This document shows positions 36,156-43,356 of a stretch of 64,000 nucleotides of DNA, in pieces. The stretch covers positions 1-64,000 of the forward strand of contig CAYSCW010000008.1 of NCBI GenBank assembly GCA_964429795.1. The letters are read 5' to 3'. The notes beneath the pieces are model-generated. The model was not told where the DNA came from. It saw only the letters and a program-made list of their open reading frames with translations, and searched no databases. Position 1 is the first letter of the stretch, and each line of letters starts with the position of its first letter. Made by a program: the position numbers and the translations under genes. This DNA comes from CAYSCW01 sp964429795 (GTDB taxonomy: Bacteria > Acidobacteriota > Aminicenantia > Aminicenantales > Aminicenantaceae).

Positions 36156-36711
36156 CTTTTCCTCCTGATTTCCCGGGACTTAGCATAGCCGATACAGCCC
36201 AGGGCTGAGTGCGGATATCACCATCCTGATGACCTAGTCCCTTCACATCCTCGAACACTCTGTCTAATATCTGCTGAGCCAACTCAGGCTTGGCTTTCTC
36301 TCTCCCCCGAAGCATCACTGTGATCTTGACCTTATTGCCTTCCTTCAAGAAACGTTGGACATGTCGAATCTTGAAGTTGTAGTCGTGAATACTGATTTTT
36401 GGTCTGAATTTTATCTCTTTGACCTGAATCTGCTTCTGGTGTTTTTTGGCTTCATGGGCTTTCTTATGCAATTCATAGAGGTATTTCCCGTAATCCATGA
36501 TGCGGCAGACCGGAGGATCAGCCTGGGGTGCCACTTCAACCAAGTCCAAATTCCTCTCGCTGGCCAGATTCAGAGCTTCCGAAAGAAGGAAGATCCCGAG
36601 CTGCTTTTTATCTTCGTCGATGATCCTTACTTGCTTTGCGTTTATCCTTTCGTTTATCCTATGGGGCTTCGTTGACCTCACTCGTCCAGGATAAAAACTC
36701 CGTCTTCTGAT
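36079..36711 (-). CDS. infC: translation initiation factor IF-3 with probable ATC start
   Basis: 210 aa if read from the ATC at 36711; 200 aa from the GTG at 36681. IF-3 N-domain: HRINERINAKQVRIIDEDKKQ; linker and C-domain: NLDLVEVAPQADPPVCRIMDYG and KIRHVQRFLKEGNKVKITVML. AAAGGAGG lies 6 nt before the ATC at 36711 (another ATC is at 36714), while no SD fits the GTG. The extra residues (IRRRSFYPGRVRST) are basic, like other IF-3 N-termini. infC genes elsewhere start with AUU, which allows IF-3 to repress itself. The C-terminus has an unusual tail of about 30 polar residues overlapping rpmI. Confidence 0.93.
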   Translation of the reverse strand: MRRRSFYPGRVRSTKPHRINERINAKQVRIIDEDKKQLGIFLLSEALNLASERNLDLVEVAPQADPPVCRIMDYGKYLYELHKKAHEAKKHQKQIQVKEIKFRPKISIHDYNFKIRHVQRFLKEGNKVKITVMLRGREKAKPELAQQILDRVFEDVKGLGHQDGDIRTQPWAVSAMLSPGKSGGKDAKTKDAQGGKEEVQSNRTEEDRSQ

Positions 36712-36723
36712 GATTGACCTCCT

Positions 36724-38646
36724 TTAAAGATTAAAGCTGAATGTTTTAGTTTTGTCCATTTCTTTTATTTTTTCAAGGATTTCATAGGGGTTGACTTCCC
36801 CTTTATCTCCAAGAGTATGGATCCTCAGGGATGCGGTCCCTTGTTTGACTTCTTTGTCGCCAACAACAAGAATTATGGGTATCTTTTGGGTTTCTGCGTC
36901 CCGGATTTTGTATCCCACTTTTTCACGCCGTAAGTCCTCTGCGGAGCGTATTCCTTCCTCCCTGAACCTCTTTCCCAAAGAAACGGCATAATCATTATGT
37001 CTGTCAGCAATGGGTATGATCATTACTTGGACTGGAGCCAGCCACACAGGAAAATTTCCTTTATACTGTTCGATCAAAATTCCGAAGAATCTCTCCAGTG
37101 ATCCCAAGAGAGCCCTGTGGATGAGATAGGGCCTGTGAGCCATTCCATCTTGACCAATATAGCTCAAATCAAACCTCTCAGCTAGGTTGAAATCCAGCTG
37201 GATAGTTGTGCACTGCCAAGATCTCTGAAGAGCGTCCTTGATCTTGATATCGATCTTAGGCCCATAGAATACACCCTCCCCCTTATCTACCTCGAAATCG
37301 AGGTCCACATCCGCCATGGATTTTCGCAGAGCCTCGGTCGCTTTATCCCAGTCTTTTTTCAGCCCACAATACTTCTCTGGACAAGTGGAAAGGAAAACAG
37401 CGTACTCTCGAAACCCGAATGTCTTCAGAATCCTCAAGGCCAAGGCAATGACTCTCTTGACCTCATCCTCCAGCTGGTCTTCTCTGCAAAAGATATGAGC
37501 ATCATCCTGAGTGAATCCTCTAGCCCTCATGAGCCCATGAAGGACGCCGCTTCTCTCATAGCGATAAACTGTGCCCAGCTCTGCCCAACGCAGGGGAAGA
37601 TCCCGGTAGCTTCGCTGTCTTGAGTTGTAGACCATGATATGGAAGGGGCAATTCATGGGTTTCAACTCATACTCTATATCTTCTATCTGGAGAGGAGGGT
37701 ACATCGCTGTGTAAAATTCTGTATGGCCGCTCCGTCGCCAGACATCCAGCTTGGCTAGATGAGGAGTATAGAGGAAGTCATAGCCATCCTTGATATGTTC
37801 TTCGTACCAATAGTTCTCGATGATACGCCGGACCGTAGCTCCTTTGGGATGCCAGAGGATCAATCCAGCCCCCAAGTCTTCATGAAAACTGAAGAGATCG
37901 AGTTCTGGCCCGATCTTGCGGTGATCCCTCTTCTTGGCTTCCTCGAGCAAAGACAAGTGATTCGCCAAGTCTTCTTTCTTGAAGAACGCTGTTCCATAAA
38001 TTCTTTGCAACTGCTTACCCTTCTCGTCCCCTTTCCAATAAGCCCCAGATACAGAAAGAAGCTTGAAATGCTTTGTGTGTTTTGTGGAGGGAAGATGAGG
38101 GCCCAAGCAGAAATCGATGAAGTCTCCCTGCTCATAGCAGGTCACTTCTTCTCCGCCTTTTTCCTCAATCAGCTCCACCTTAAGCTCCTGCCCAAATTTG
38201 TGGAAGAGGCGGAGGGCTTCTTTCTTGGAGAGAATCACTTTCTTGATAGGAATATCGCCCCGGGCAAACTCCTTCATTTTGGCCTCTATGGAGGCCAGAT
38301 CCTCGAGTGTGAAAGGTTTGTCTCGTAAAAAATCATAGTAAAAACCGTCTTCTACAGCCGGCCCCACTCCCGTCTGAGTCCCAGGAAATAGCTCTAATAC
38401 AGCATGGGCTAAAAGATGGGCAGCACTGTGCCTTAAAATCTCTATGGCCTCTTTAGAATCTGAATAAACCCATTGAATCTCTATATCCTCCACCACTTGT
38501 GTTCCCAATTCAACGATCTGCCCATTGACCTTTGCCAGGAGGGGCTCAGGAGAAAGTTTTAGACGAACGCAAAAATCCGAAAGCTTTGTTCCCTTTTCGA
38601 TGGTGTGAACAGACCCCTCGGTCCGAACCTTAACTAAATTAGCCAT
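36724..38646 (-). CDS. thrS: threonyl-tRNA synthetase
   Basis: 640 aa, full length. The TGS domain (about 1-65), the editing/SAD domain with HSAAHLLAHAVLELFPGT (about 73-90) and a catalytic core with motif 2 YRYERSGVLHGLMRARGFTQ (about 365-384), DDAHIFCREDQ, motif 3 RPYLIHRALLGSLERFFGIL and a C-terminal anticodon-binding domain are all present. It follows tRNA-Val by 84 nt and leads the translation operon; its stop lies inside the infC SD. Confidence 0.96.
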   Translation of the reverse strand: MANLVKVRTEGSVHTIEKGTKLSDFCVRLKLSPEPLLAKVNGQIVELGTQVVEDIEIQWVYSDSKEAIEILRHSAAHLLAHAVLELFPGTQTGVGPAVEDGFYYDFLRDKPFTLEDLASIEAKMKEFARGDIPIKKVILSKKEALRLFHKFGQELKVELIEEKGGEEVTCYEQGDFIDFCLGPHLPSTKHTKHFKLLSVSGAYWKGDEKGKQLQRIYGTAFFKKEDLANHLSLLEEAKKRDHRKIGPELDLFSFHEDLGAGLILWHPKGATVRRIIENYWYEEHIKDGYDFLYTPHLAKLDVWRRSGHTEFYTAMYPPLQIEDIEYELKPMNCPFHIMVYNSRQRSYRDLPLRWAELGTVYRYERSGVLHGLMRARGFTQDDAHIFCREDQLEDEVKRVIALALRILKTFGFREYAVFLSTCPEKYCGLKKDWDKATEALRKSMADVDLDFEVDKGEGVFYGPKIDIKIKDALQRSWQCTTIQLDFNLAERFDLSYIGQDGMAHRPYLIHRALLGSLERFFGILIEQYKGNFPVWLAPVQVMIIPIADRHNDYAVSLGKRFREEGIRSAEDLRREKVGYKIRDAETQKIPIILVVGDKEVKQGTASLRIHTLGDKGEVNPYEILEKIKEMDKTKTFSFNL

Positions 38647-38730
38647 GAATTTTGTATGTATTCAAAAGTGAAGGCCAAACGACTCTGGCACGTGTGTTCT
38701 TTTCCTCCTGAATACCTTCTCCTACAAAAA

Positions 38731-38805
38731 TGGTAGGCGCGGAGGGTATCGAACCCTCGACCTCTTCCGCGTCAAGGAAGCACTCTACCACTGAGCTACG
38801 CGCCT
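38731..38805 (-). tRNA. tRNA-Val (anticodon GAC)
   Basis: 75 nt including an encoded CCA (38731-38733). The acceptor stem AGGCGCG pairs with CGCGCCT, the D arm contains GTAGCTCAGTGGTAGAG, the anticodon loop TTGACGC is closed by CTTCC/GGAAG (anticodon GAC), and the T arm carries GGTTCGATACC. A consensus promoter lies just upstream. It is the first gene of the thrS transcription block. Confidence 0.95.
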
Positions 38806-38820
38806 AATTTATCAGCTAAT

Positions 38821-38849
38821 AGTTTAATCATTTACCCCCAGAGTGTCAA
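38821..38849 (-). promoter_or_regulatory. sigma-70-type promoter of tRNA-Val (and probably thrS operon)
   Basis: Minus strand TTGACA (38849-38844), 17 bp, TAAACT (38826-38821); the tRNA 5' end is 15 nt downstream of the -10 box. No other promoter or terminator is obvious before thrS. Confidence 0.7.
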
Positions 38850-38865
38850 CATAAGGGGATCAGCA

Positions 38866-39061
38866 GCATCCTTATTTCCCTGACAGTTTCAACAGCAGTC
38901 AGGTAAGCTGAGGAGGAAGTCATCCGCAGGCGAGCGGGCATGGTTCCTCGAAGAGGAGAGCGAGCCGAGGAATAAGCGGATTTTCCTCGCTGGGGAAAAT
39001 CCGCGGGCTGACGAATTAGCTTACCTGACTGTTACCGCATCACGGTTTTGGGGATGCTTTC
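38866..39061. repeat. palindromic element, A-type, copy 2, with 9-bp flanking direct repeats
   Basis: Left end GCATCCTTATTTCC, right end ...CACGGTTTTGGGGATGCTTTC. GGATCAGCA is found directly before (38857-38865) and directly after (39062-39070) the element, a candidate target-site duplication. Arms CAGTCAGGTAAGCT (38896-38909) and AGCTTACCTGACTG (39018-39031) pair perfectly despite two substitutions relative to copy 1. The GCGGATTTTCC hairpin is identical. Confidence 0.75.
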
Positions 39062-39199
39062 GGATCAGCAGAGCAGTGATTCTTTCTCTTTTTTATGAAA
39101 CCAATAAACCTGTTCAGAAAGGTTGGCCCCAGAGAGAATGTCCCCAGGAATCCTTGAAATATTCCCAAAAAAGAATTATAAAACTTATGTTTGATCCCA

Positions 39200-39682
39200 A
39201 TGATTGGAATTATGTCAGACTCCCATGATAATCTGCCTGCAATCAAGCAAGCTGTCCGTATCTTCAACCAGATTGGATGCGATCTGGTGATCCATACCGG
39301 TGACTTTGTGGCCCCTTTCGCTGCCCAGGAGCTCAAAGCTCTTTCTTGTCCGGTGAAGGCTGTCTTTGGCAATTGTGATGGAGAAAAAGAAGGGCTTAGA
39401 CGAGCTTTTCACTCCGTGGGTGAAATCAAAGATGCTCCCTTCATCTTCAAAAACAACAATCTCGTTTGTCTGATTACACATATGCACACCTCTGTTTATG
39501 ACTATCTTTCCTCTGGCAATTACGATGTCATCATCTTCGGACACACCCATAAACCTGAGATCAGAAAAGAGAAAAAGACATTGCTTCTTAATCCGGGGGA
39601 AACGGGAGGCTGGCTTTCCGGGAAAAAAACGGTCGCTCTCCTTGACCCCAAGAGATTGAGTGCTGAAATCATTCCTCTGTGA
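39200..39682 (+). CDS. YfcE-family phosphodiesterase (calcineurin-like)
   Basis: 160 aa from the ATG at 39200; a TTG at 39191 would add three residues. Metal-binding motifs are intact: GIMSDSHDN (about 3-11), VIHTGDFVAP, AVFGNCDGEK (GNCD), ITHMHT and IIFGHTHKPEI (GHTH, about 112-122), with the NPGETGG loop after. YfcE/MJ0936 enzymes are Mn-dependent phosphodiesterases of uncertain natural substrate. It stands alone between two palindromic elements. Confidence 0.88.
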   Translation: MIGIMSDSHDNLPAIKQAVRIFNQIGCDLVIHTGDFVAPFAAQELKALSCPVKAVFGNCDGEKEGLRRAFHSVGEIKDAPFIFKNNNLVCLITHMHTSVYDYLSSGNYDVIIFGHTHKPEIRKEKKTLLLNPGETGGWLSGKKTVALLDPKRLSAEIIPL

Positions 39683-39729
39683 GTGATTCTTGATATCAAG
39701 AATCGAATCAGAGAAAAAAGAGCTAAACC

Positions 39730-39843
39730 ATGCCTCGAGGCATAGACAGACGACAAAAGCCGGCCTGGCAGAAATTCCGCAAGCCCTTGCCTCCCCCCTC
39801 CAAACCTCAATCCTCTAAAAAAAGATCCAAAAGAAAAAAATAA
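39730..39843 (+). CDS. candidate small basic protein (37 aa)
   Basis: ATG at 39730 to TAA at 39841; about 40 percent Lys/Arg (ends KPQSSKKRSKRKK), 47 nt after the phosphodiesterase. The upstream AAAGAG is a weak SD. The composition is like a nucleic-acid-binding microprotein, but a chance frame in A-rich DNA is possible. Confidence 0.3.
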   Translation: MPRGIDRRQKPAWQKFRKPLPPPSKPQSSKKRSKRKK

Positions 39844-39882
39844 TCCTCATCAAAGAAAATAAGGTGCTTATCCAGAAAATGC

Positions 39883-40066
39883 TAAGCATCTCTATTTTCG
39901 TGATGAGTGAAGATATTTCATTGAGTGAGGTAATGAGGCGGCGGTCCTGTCCATCCGAAGCCCATGGTGGAGGGTGGGAGGGTCTTTGGCGAGGATGGAT
40001 AGGAACCGGCGCTGTAACTGATGATGTCCCTCATCATTAGCTATCACGGAAATAGAGATGCTTACT
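39883..40066. repeat. palindromic element, B-type, copy 2, with 9-bp flanking direct repeats
   Basis: Termini GCATCTCTATTTTCGTGAT (39886-39904) and its inverse (40043-40061) differ at one position. AGAAAATGC lies directly before (39874-39882) and directly after (40067-40075). The core hairpin arms end in GTCCATCC/GGATGGAT and enclose GTGGAGGGTGGGAGGGTCTT (39967-39986). Confidence 0.75.
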
Positions 40067-40081
40067 AGAAAATGCCCTATG

Positions 40082-40110
40082 TTGTGAGCCAACCGCTAAT
40101 CTGCTATACT
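40082..40110 (+). promoter_or_regulatory. sigma-70-type promoter of the cDPGS-like / arcC / OTC operon
   Basis: TTGTGA (40082-40087), 17 bp, TATACT (40105-40110), about 50 nt before the ATG at 40161. TTAGGAG serves as SD. Confidence 0.65.
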
Positions 40111-40160
40111 AATTTTTTTTTGGACTAAAGAAAGCCAGTTACTCGTTAGGAGTCAAGAAG

Positions 40161-41465
40161 ATGAAAAACGTGATCATCATGGGAGCAGCGGGAAGAGATT
40201 TCCACAACTTCAATGTTTTTTTCAGAGATAAAGAAGAATTCCGCGTTGTGGCCTTCACCGCGACCCAGATTCCTGATATTGAAGACAGGAAATATCCCTC
40301 TGTTCTCTCCGGAAAACTCTATCCAGAGGGAATCCCCATCTTCTCAGAGGAAGAACTCTCTTCCTTGATCAGAAACCTGGAAGTCGATGAGGTCTACTTT
40401 TCCTACAGTGATGTTTCTCATGAATTCCTCATGCACAAGGCCTCAGAGGTTCTGGCCGCCGGGGCAAGCTTCACCCTCCTGGGTCCCAGAGAAACGATGA
40501 TTAAAAGTAAACGGCCTCTGATCTCCGTCTGTGCCGTACGTACGGGCTGCGGAAAAAGTCAGACCAGCCGTAAGATCGCCCTCCTTCTCAAGAAAAAAGG
40601 AAGAAAGGTGGTGGTCATTCGCCATCCCATGCCCTATGGAAATTTAGTCAAACAGAGGGTTCAGCGTTTTGCAAGCTATGAAGATATGATAAGAGAAGAA
40701 TGCACCATCGAAGAAATGGAGGAATATGAGCCCCATGTCAAGAGCGGCATTGTGGTCTATTCCGGCGTAGATTACGGAGCTATTCTTGAACGAGCTGAAG
40801 AAGAAGCTGATATCATCCTTTGGGATGGGGGAAATAACGATTTTTCCTTCTACCAGCCCAAGCTTGAAATCGTAGTTGCCGATCCCCATCGAGCTGGCCA
40901 TGAAATCCTCTATCATCCAGGCGAGACAAACTTCAGGAGAGCTCACGTCATCGTAGTCAACAAAATAGATAGCGCCGAGAAAGAAAAAGTTGATCAGGTG
41001 CTGAAAAACATCAGAACATTCAATCCACAAGCGACCATCATCCGGGCCAACTCTTCCATCTTTGCGCCAGAAGGAAAAGAGATTACCGGCAAGAAGGTCC
41101 TGGTCATCGAGGATGGCCCCACCCTGACCCATGGGGAGATGCCTTACGGAGCCGGTGTGATCGCGGCCATAAAATACGGAGCAGCCCGCATCGTCGACCC
41201 CAGGCCCTACGCTGTAGGCAGTATTAAAAAGATTTTCTCTAAGTATACCCATCTGGACAGAGTTCTTCCGGCCATGGGCTATGGAAAGGAACAAATCGAA
41301 GAGTTGACCCAGACCATCGACAAGGTCGACTGTGAGCTTGTGGTGGGAGCCACACCCATCGACCTTTCCCGGCTGATCAAAACCAATAAAAAAATCATTC
41401 GGGTCACTTATGAGTTGGAAGAAATCGGTTCTCCCAATCTCAAGGAAATTCTTCAAAACTTCTGA
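40161..41465 (+). CDS. cyclic 2,3-diphosphoglycerate synthetase-like P-loop protein
   Basis: 434 aa. A Rossmann-like N-terminal domain (IIMGAAGRDFHNFNVFFRD, about 5-23) precedes a P-loop domain (VCAVRTGCGKSQTSRKIALL, about 119-138) with a DGGNNDFSFY Walker-B-like segment (about 219-228) and VVNKIDSAEKEK, a GTPase-like NKxD motif. This architecture is annotated as cyclic 2,3-DPG synthetase, known biochemically from thermophilic methanogens. Stop and carbamate-kinase start overlap by one base. Because the gene is tied to arcC and OTC here, the bacterial product may act in carbamoyl-phosphate or related metabolism rather than cDPG synthesis. Confidence 0.75.
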   Translation: MKNVIIMGAAGRDFHNFNVFFRDKEEFRVVAFTATQIPDIEDRKYPSVLSGKLYPEGIPIFSEEELSSLIRNLEVDEVYFSYSDVSHEFLMHKASEVLAAGASFTLLGPRETMIKSKRPLISVCAVRTGCGKSQTSRKIALLLKKKGRKVVVIRHPMPYGNLVKQRVQRFASYEDMIREECTIEEMEEYEPHVKSGIVVYSGVDYGAILERAEEEADIILWDGGNNDFSFYQPKLEIVVADPHRAGHEILYHPGETNFRRAHVIVVNKIDSAEKEKVDQVLKNIRTFNPQATIIRANSSIFAPEGKEITGKKVLVIEDGPTLTHGEMPYGAGVIAAIKYGAARIVDPRPYAVGSIKKIFSKYTHLDRVLPAMGYGKEQIEELTQTIDKVDCELVVGATPIDLSRLIKTNKKIIRVTYELEEIGSPNLKEILQNF

Positions 41466-42415
41466 TGAAAAGAAAAATCGCACTGATCGCTTTCGGAGGG
41501 AATGCTATCCTCCCTGAAAACCAGAGAGGGCTGCAGTCTGAACAAGCGAAAAATGCCCAGAAAGCGGCTCGTCTAATGATCCATGTGGTCAAAAAAGGAT
41601 ACGATCTGATCATCGTTCACGGAAACGGACCCCAAGTGGGAAATCTCCTCATGCAGATGGAGGAGGCCATCAACAAGATCCCTCCTTTCTCTCTGGAAAT
41701 CTGCGACGCCATGACAGAAGGGAGTATGGGATATATGCTGGAGAGGGCTATCATCAACGAACTCCGCAAGAATTCTCTGGACAGGGAGGTCGCCACTTTG
41801 ATCACCCAAGTAGTTGTGGACAAGGAAGATACGGCCTTCGATAACCCCACTAAACCCATCGGTCCTTTCTACACCAAATACAGAGCCCAGATGCTTGCCC
41901 GCCAGAAAAAGTGGAAGATGATTGAAGATGCAGGCCGGGGCTATCGCAAGGTGGTCCCTTCACCTAGACCAATAGATGTTGTTCCCAAGAGAGTCATCCA
42001 AGATTTGGTTCACTCTGGAAAGATCGTCATCACTGCGGGCGGAGGAGGAGTTCCCATCATCATCGACGGAAATGGCCTTTTCCAGGGTGTGGAGGCTGTC
42101 ATTGATAAAGATCATGCAGCCAGCCTCATCGCCAGCGAAGTCAAGGCTGATCTGTTCATCATCTTGACTAACGTGGATCGGGTCTATCTGAATTATGGCA
42201 AGCCCGATGAAAAATCTATAGACGAGATGAGTGTAGACCAAGCCCAACCTTACCTTGACCAGGGCCAATTCCCGCCTGGTTCTATGGGGCCTAAGATCCA
42301 AGCAGCCATCGACTATATACATCATGGGGGAAAAGAAGTTATTATCACCTCTGCCAACCATCTCAAGGCCGCTCTCCTTAACCGCTCGGGAACGAAAATC
42401 AGAGAGACCCTCTAG
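41465..42415 (+). CDS. arcC: carbamate kinase
   Basis: 316 aa. LIAFGGNAILPENQRG (about 7-22), IVHGNGPQVGNLLMQ (about 51-65), VVPSPRPIDV and ITAGGGGVPII (about 193-203), and DKDHAASLIASEV (about 216-228) are amino-acid-kinase signatures of ArcC. It interconverts carbamoyl phosphate plus ADP with carbamate plus ATP. Together with the following carbamoyltransferase it allows ATP gain from citrulline or the reverse reaction. Confidence 0.93.
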   Translation: MKRKIALIAFGGNAILPENQRGLQSEQAKNAQKAARLMIHVVKKGYDLIIVHGNGPQVGNLLMQMEEAINKIPPFSLEICDAMTEGSMGYMLERAIINELRKNSLDREVATLITQVVVDKEDTAFDNPTKPIGPFYTKYRAQMLARQKKWKMIEDAGRGYRKVVPSPRPIDVVPKRVIQDLVHSGKIVITAGGGGVPIIIDGNGLFQGVEAVIDKDHAASLIASEVKADLFIILTNVDRVYLNYGKPDEKSIDEMSVDQAQPYLDQGQFPPGSMGPKIQAAIDYIHHGGKEVIITSANHLKAALLNRSGTKIRETL

Positions 42416-42424
42416 GAGGATGTG

Positions 42425-43354
42425 ATGTTAGAGGACTTTTTGACTATCCATGATCTTTCACTCTATGAATTCAATCAAATCTTGGATCTCACTTTAAAGG
42501 TCAAAGAACAGCCCCAGCGCTACCGCAATAAACTCAGAAATAAAATACTGGCCATGATATTCGAAAAGCCCTCCTTGCGCACAAGAGTGACTTTTGAGGT
42601 GGGAATGCTTGAACTCGGAGGAGAAGCTATCTATCTCAGCCCTTCAGATATCCAACTGGGAACGAGAGAAAGTCTCTACGATGTGGGCAAGAATTTGGAA
42701 CGTTGGGTAGATGGTATCATGATCAGAACATTCGCTCATGATAATGTGGTCAAGCTTGCCCAAGCAGCTCGTGTACCTGTCATCAATGCTTTAACCGACC
42801 TTCTCCATCCCTGCCAGGCCCTGGCAGACTTTTTTACCCTCAGAGAAAAAAGGGGGGATTTGAAGAGCCTTAGGCTAGCTTACATTGGGGATGGGAACAA
42901 TGTCTGTCACAGCCTTCTTTTGGCCTCGGCAAAAGCCGGATGTGAGATGATGGCGGCCACTCCTCCTGGATTCGAGCCAAACCCGGAAATTCTGAAACAG
43001 GCTGAAGAGGATGCCCAAGAAACAGAAGCCCGTTTTCACCTGACCAATGACCCCCAACAGGCCGCCCAAGATGCCGATGTGATCTATACCGATGTCTGGG
43101 CTTCCATGGGACAAGAAAAAGAAAAGGAAGAAAGGGCCTCTACTTTCACTCCCTTTCAAATCAACAAAGAGTTGATGGCGAGGGCCAAGAGCGACGCTGT
43201 TTTTATGCACTGCCTCCCTGCCCACAGAGGAGCAGAGGTGACAGATGAAGTCATCGATTCTTCACAATCCATCGTTTTTGACCAGGCAGAAAATAGACTT
43301 CACGTTCAAAAAATCATTATGCTATTATTATTAGGGAAGGAAAAGAATATTTAA
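42425..43354 (+). CDS. argF: ornithine carbamoyltransferase
   Basis: 309 aa from the ATG at 42425, five nt after AGGAGG; a GTG at 42422 is too close to the SD. Carbamoyl-phosphate site FEKPSLRTRVTFEVGM (about 49-64, SxRTR), LLHPCQALADFF (HPCQ), the ornithine loop SMGQEKEKEERASTF and FMHCLPAHRGAEV (HCLP, about 260-272) identify OTC. Catabolic and anabolic forms cannot be separated by eye; the arcC neighbour favours citrulline fermentation (arcB role). Confidence 0.9.
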   Translation: MLEDFLTIHDLSLYEFNQILDLTLKVKEQPQRYRNKLRNKILAMIFEKPSLRTRVTFEVGMLELGGEAIYLSPSDIQLGTRESLYDVGKNLERWVDGIMIRTFAHDNVVKLAQAARVPVINALTDLLHPCQALADFFTLREKRGDLKSLRLAYIGDGNNVCHSLLLASAKAGCEMMAATPPGFEPNPEILKQAEEDAQETEARFHLTNDPQQAAQDADVIYTDVWASMGQEKEKEERASTFTPFQINKELMARAKSDAVFMHCLPAHRGAEVTDEVIDSSQSIVFDQAENRLHVQKIIMLLLLGKEKNI

Positions 43355-43356
43355 CC

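Larger units (their letters stand above)
38806..39199. other. intergenic region with tRNA promoter and A-type palindrome
   Basis: 394 bp between tRNA-Val (minus) and the phosphodiesterase gene (plus). It holds the tRNA promoter and an A-type element (38866-39061) flanked by GGATCAGCA repeats. The last ~130 bp show nothing recognisable. Confidence 0.6.
39683..40160. other. intergenic region with B-type palindrome and promoter
   Basis: 478 bp. It contains the candidate 37-aa gene, a B-type element (39883-40066) with AGAAAATGC flanks, and the promoter of the cDPGS-like operon. Confidence 0.6.

Noticed and set aside
39040..39372. 110-codon minus-strand frame opposite the phosphodiesterase
   Set aside because: It is antisense to a gene with intact metal-binding motifs.
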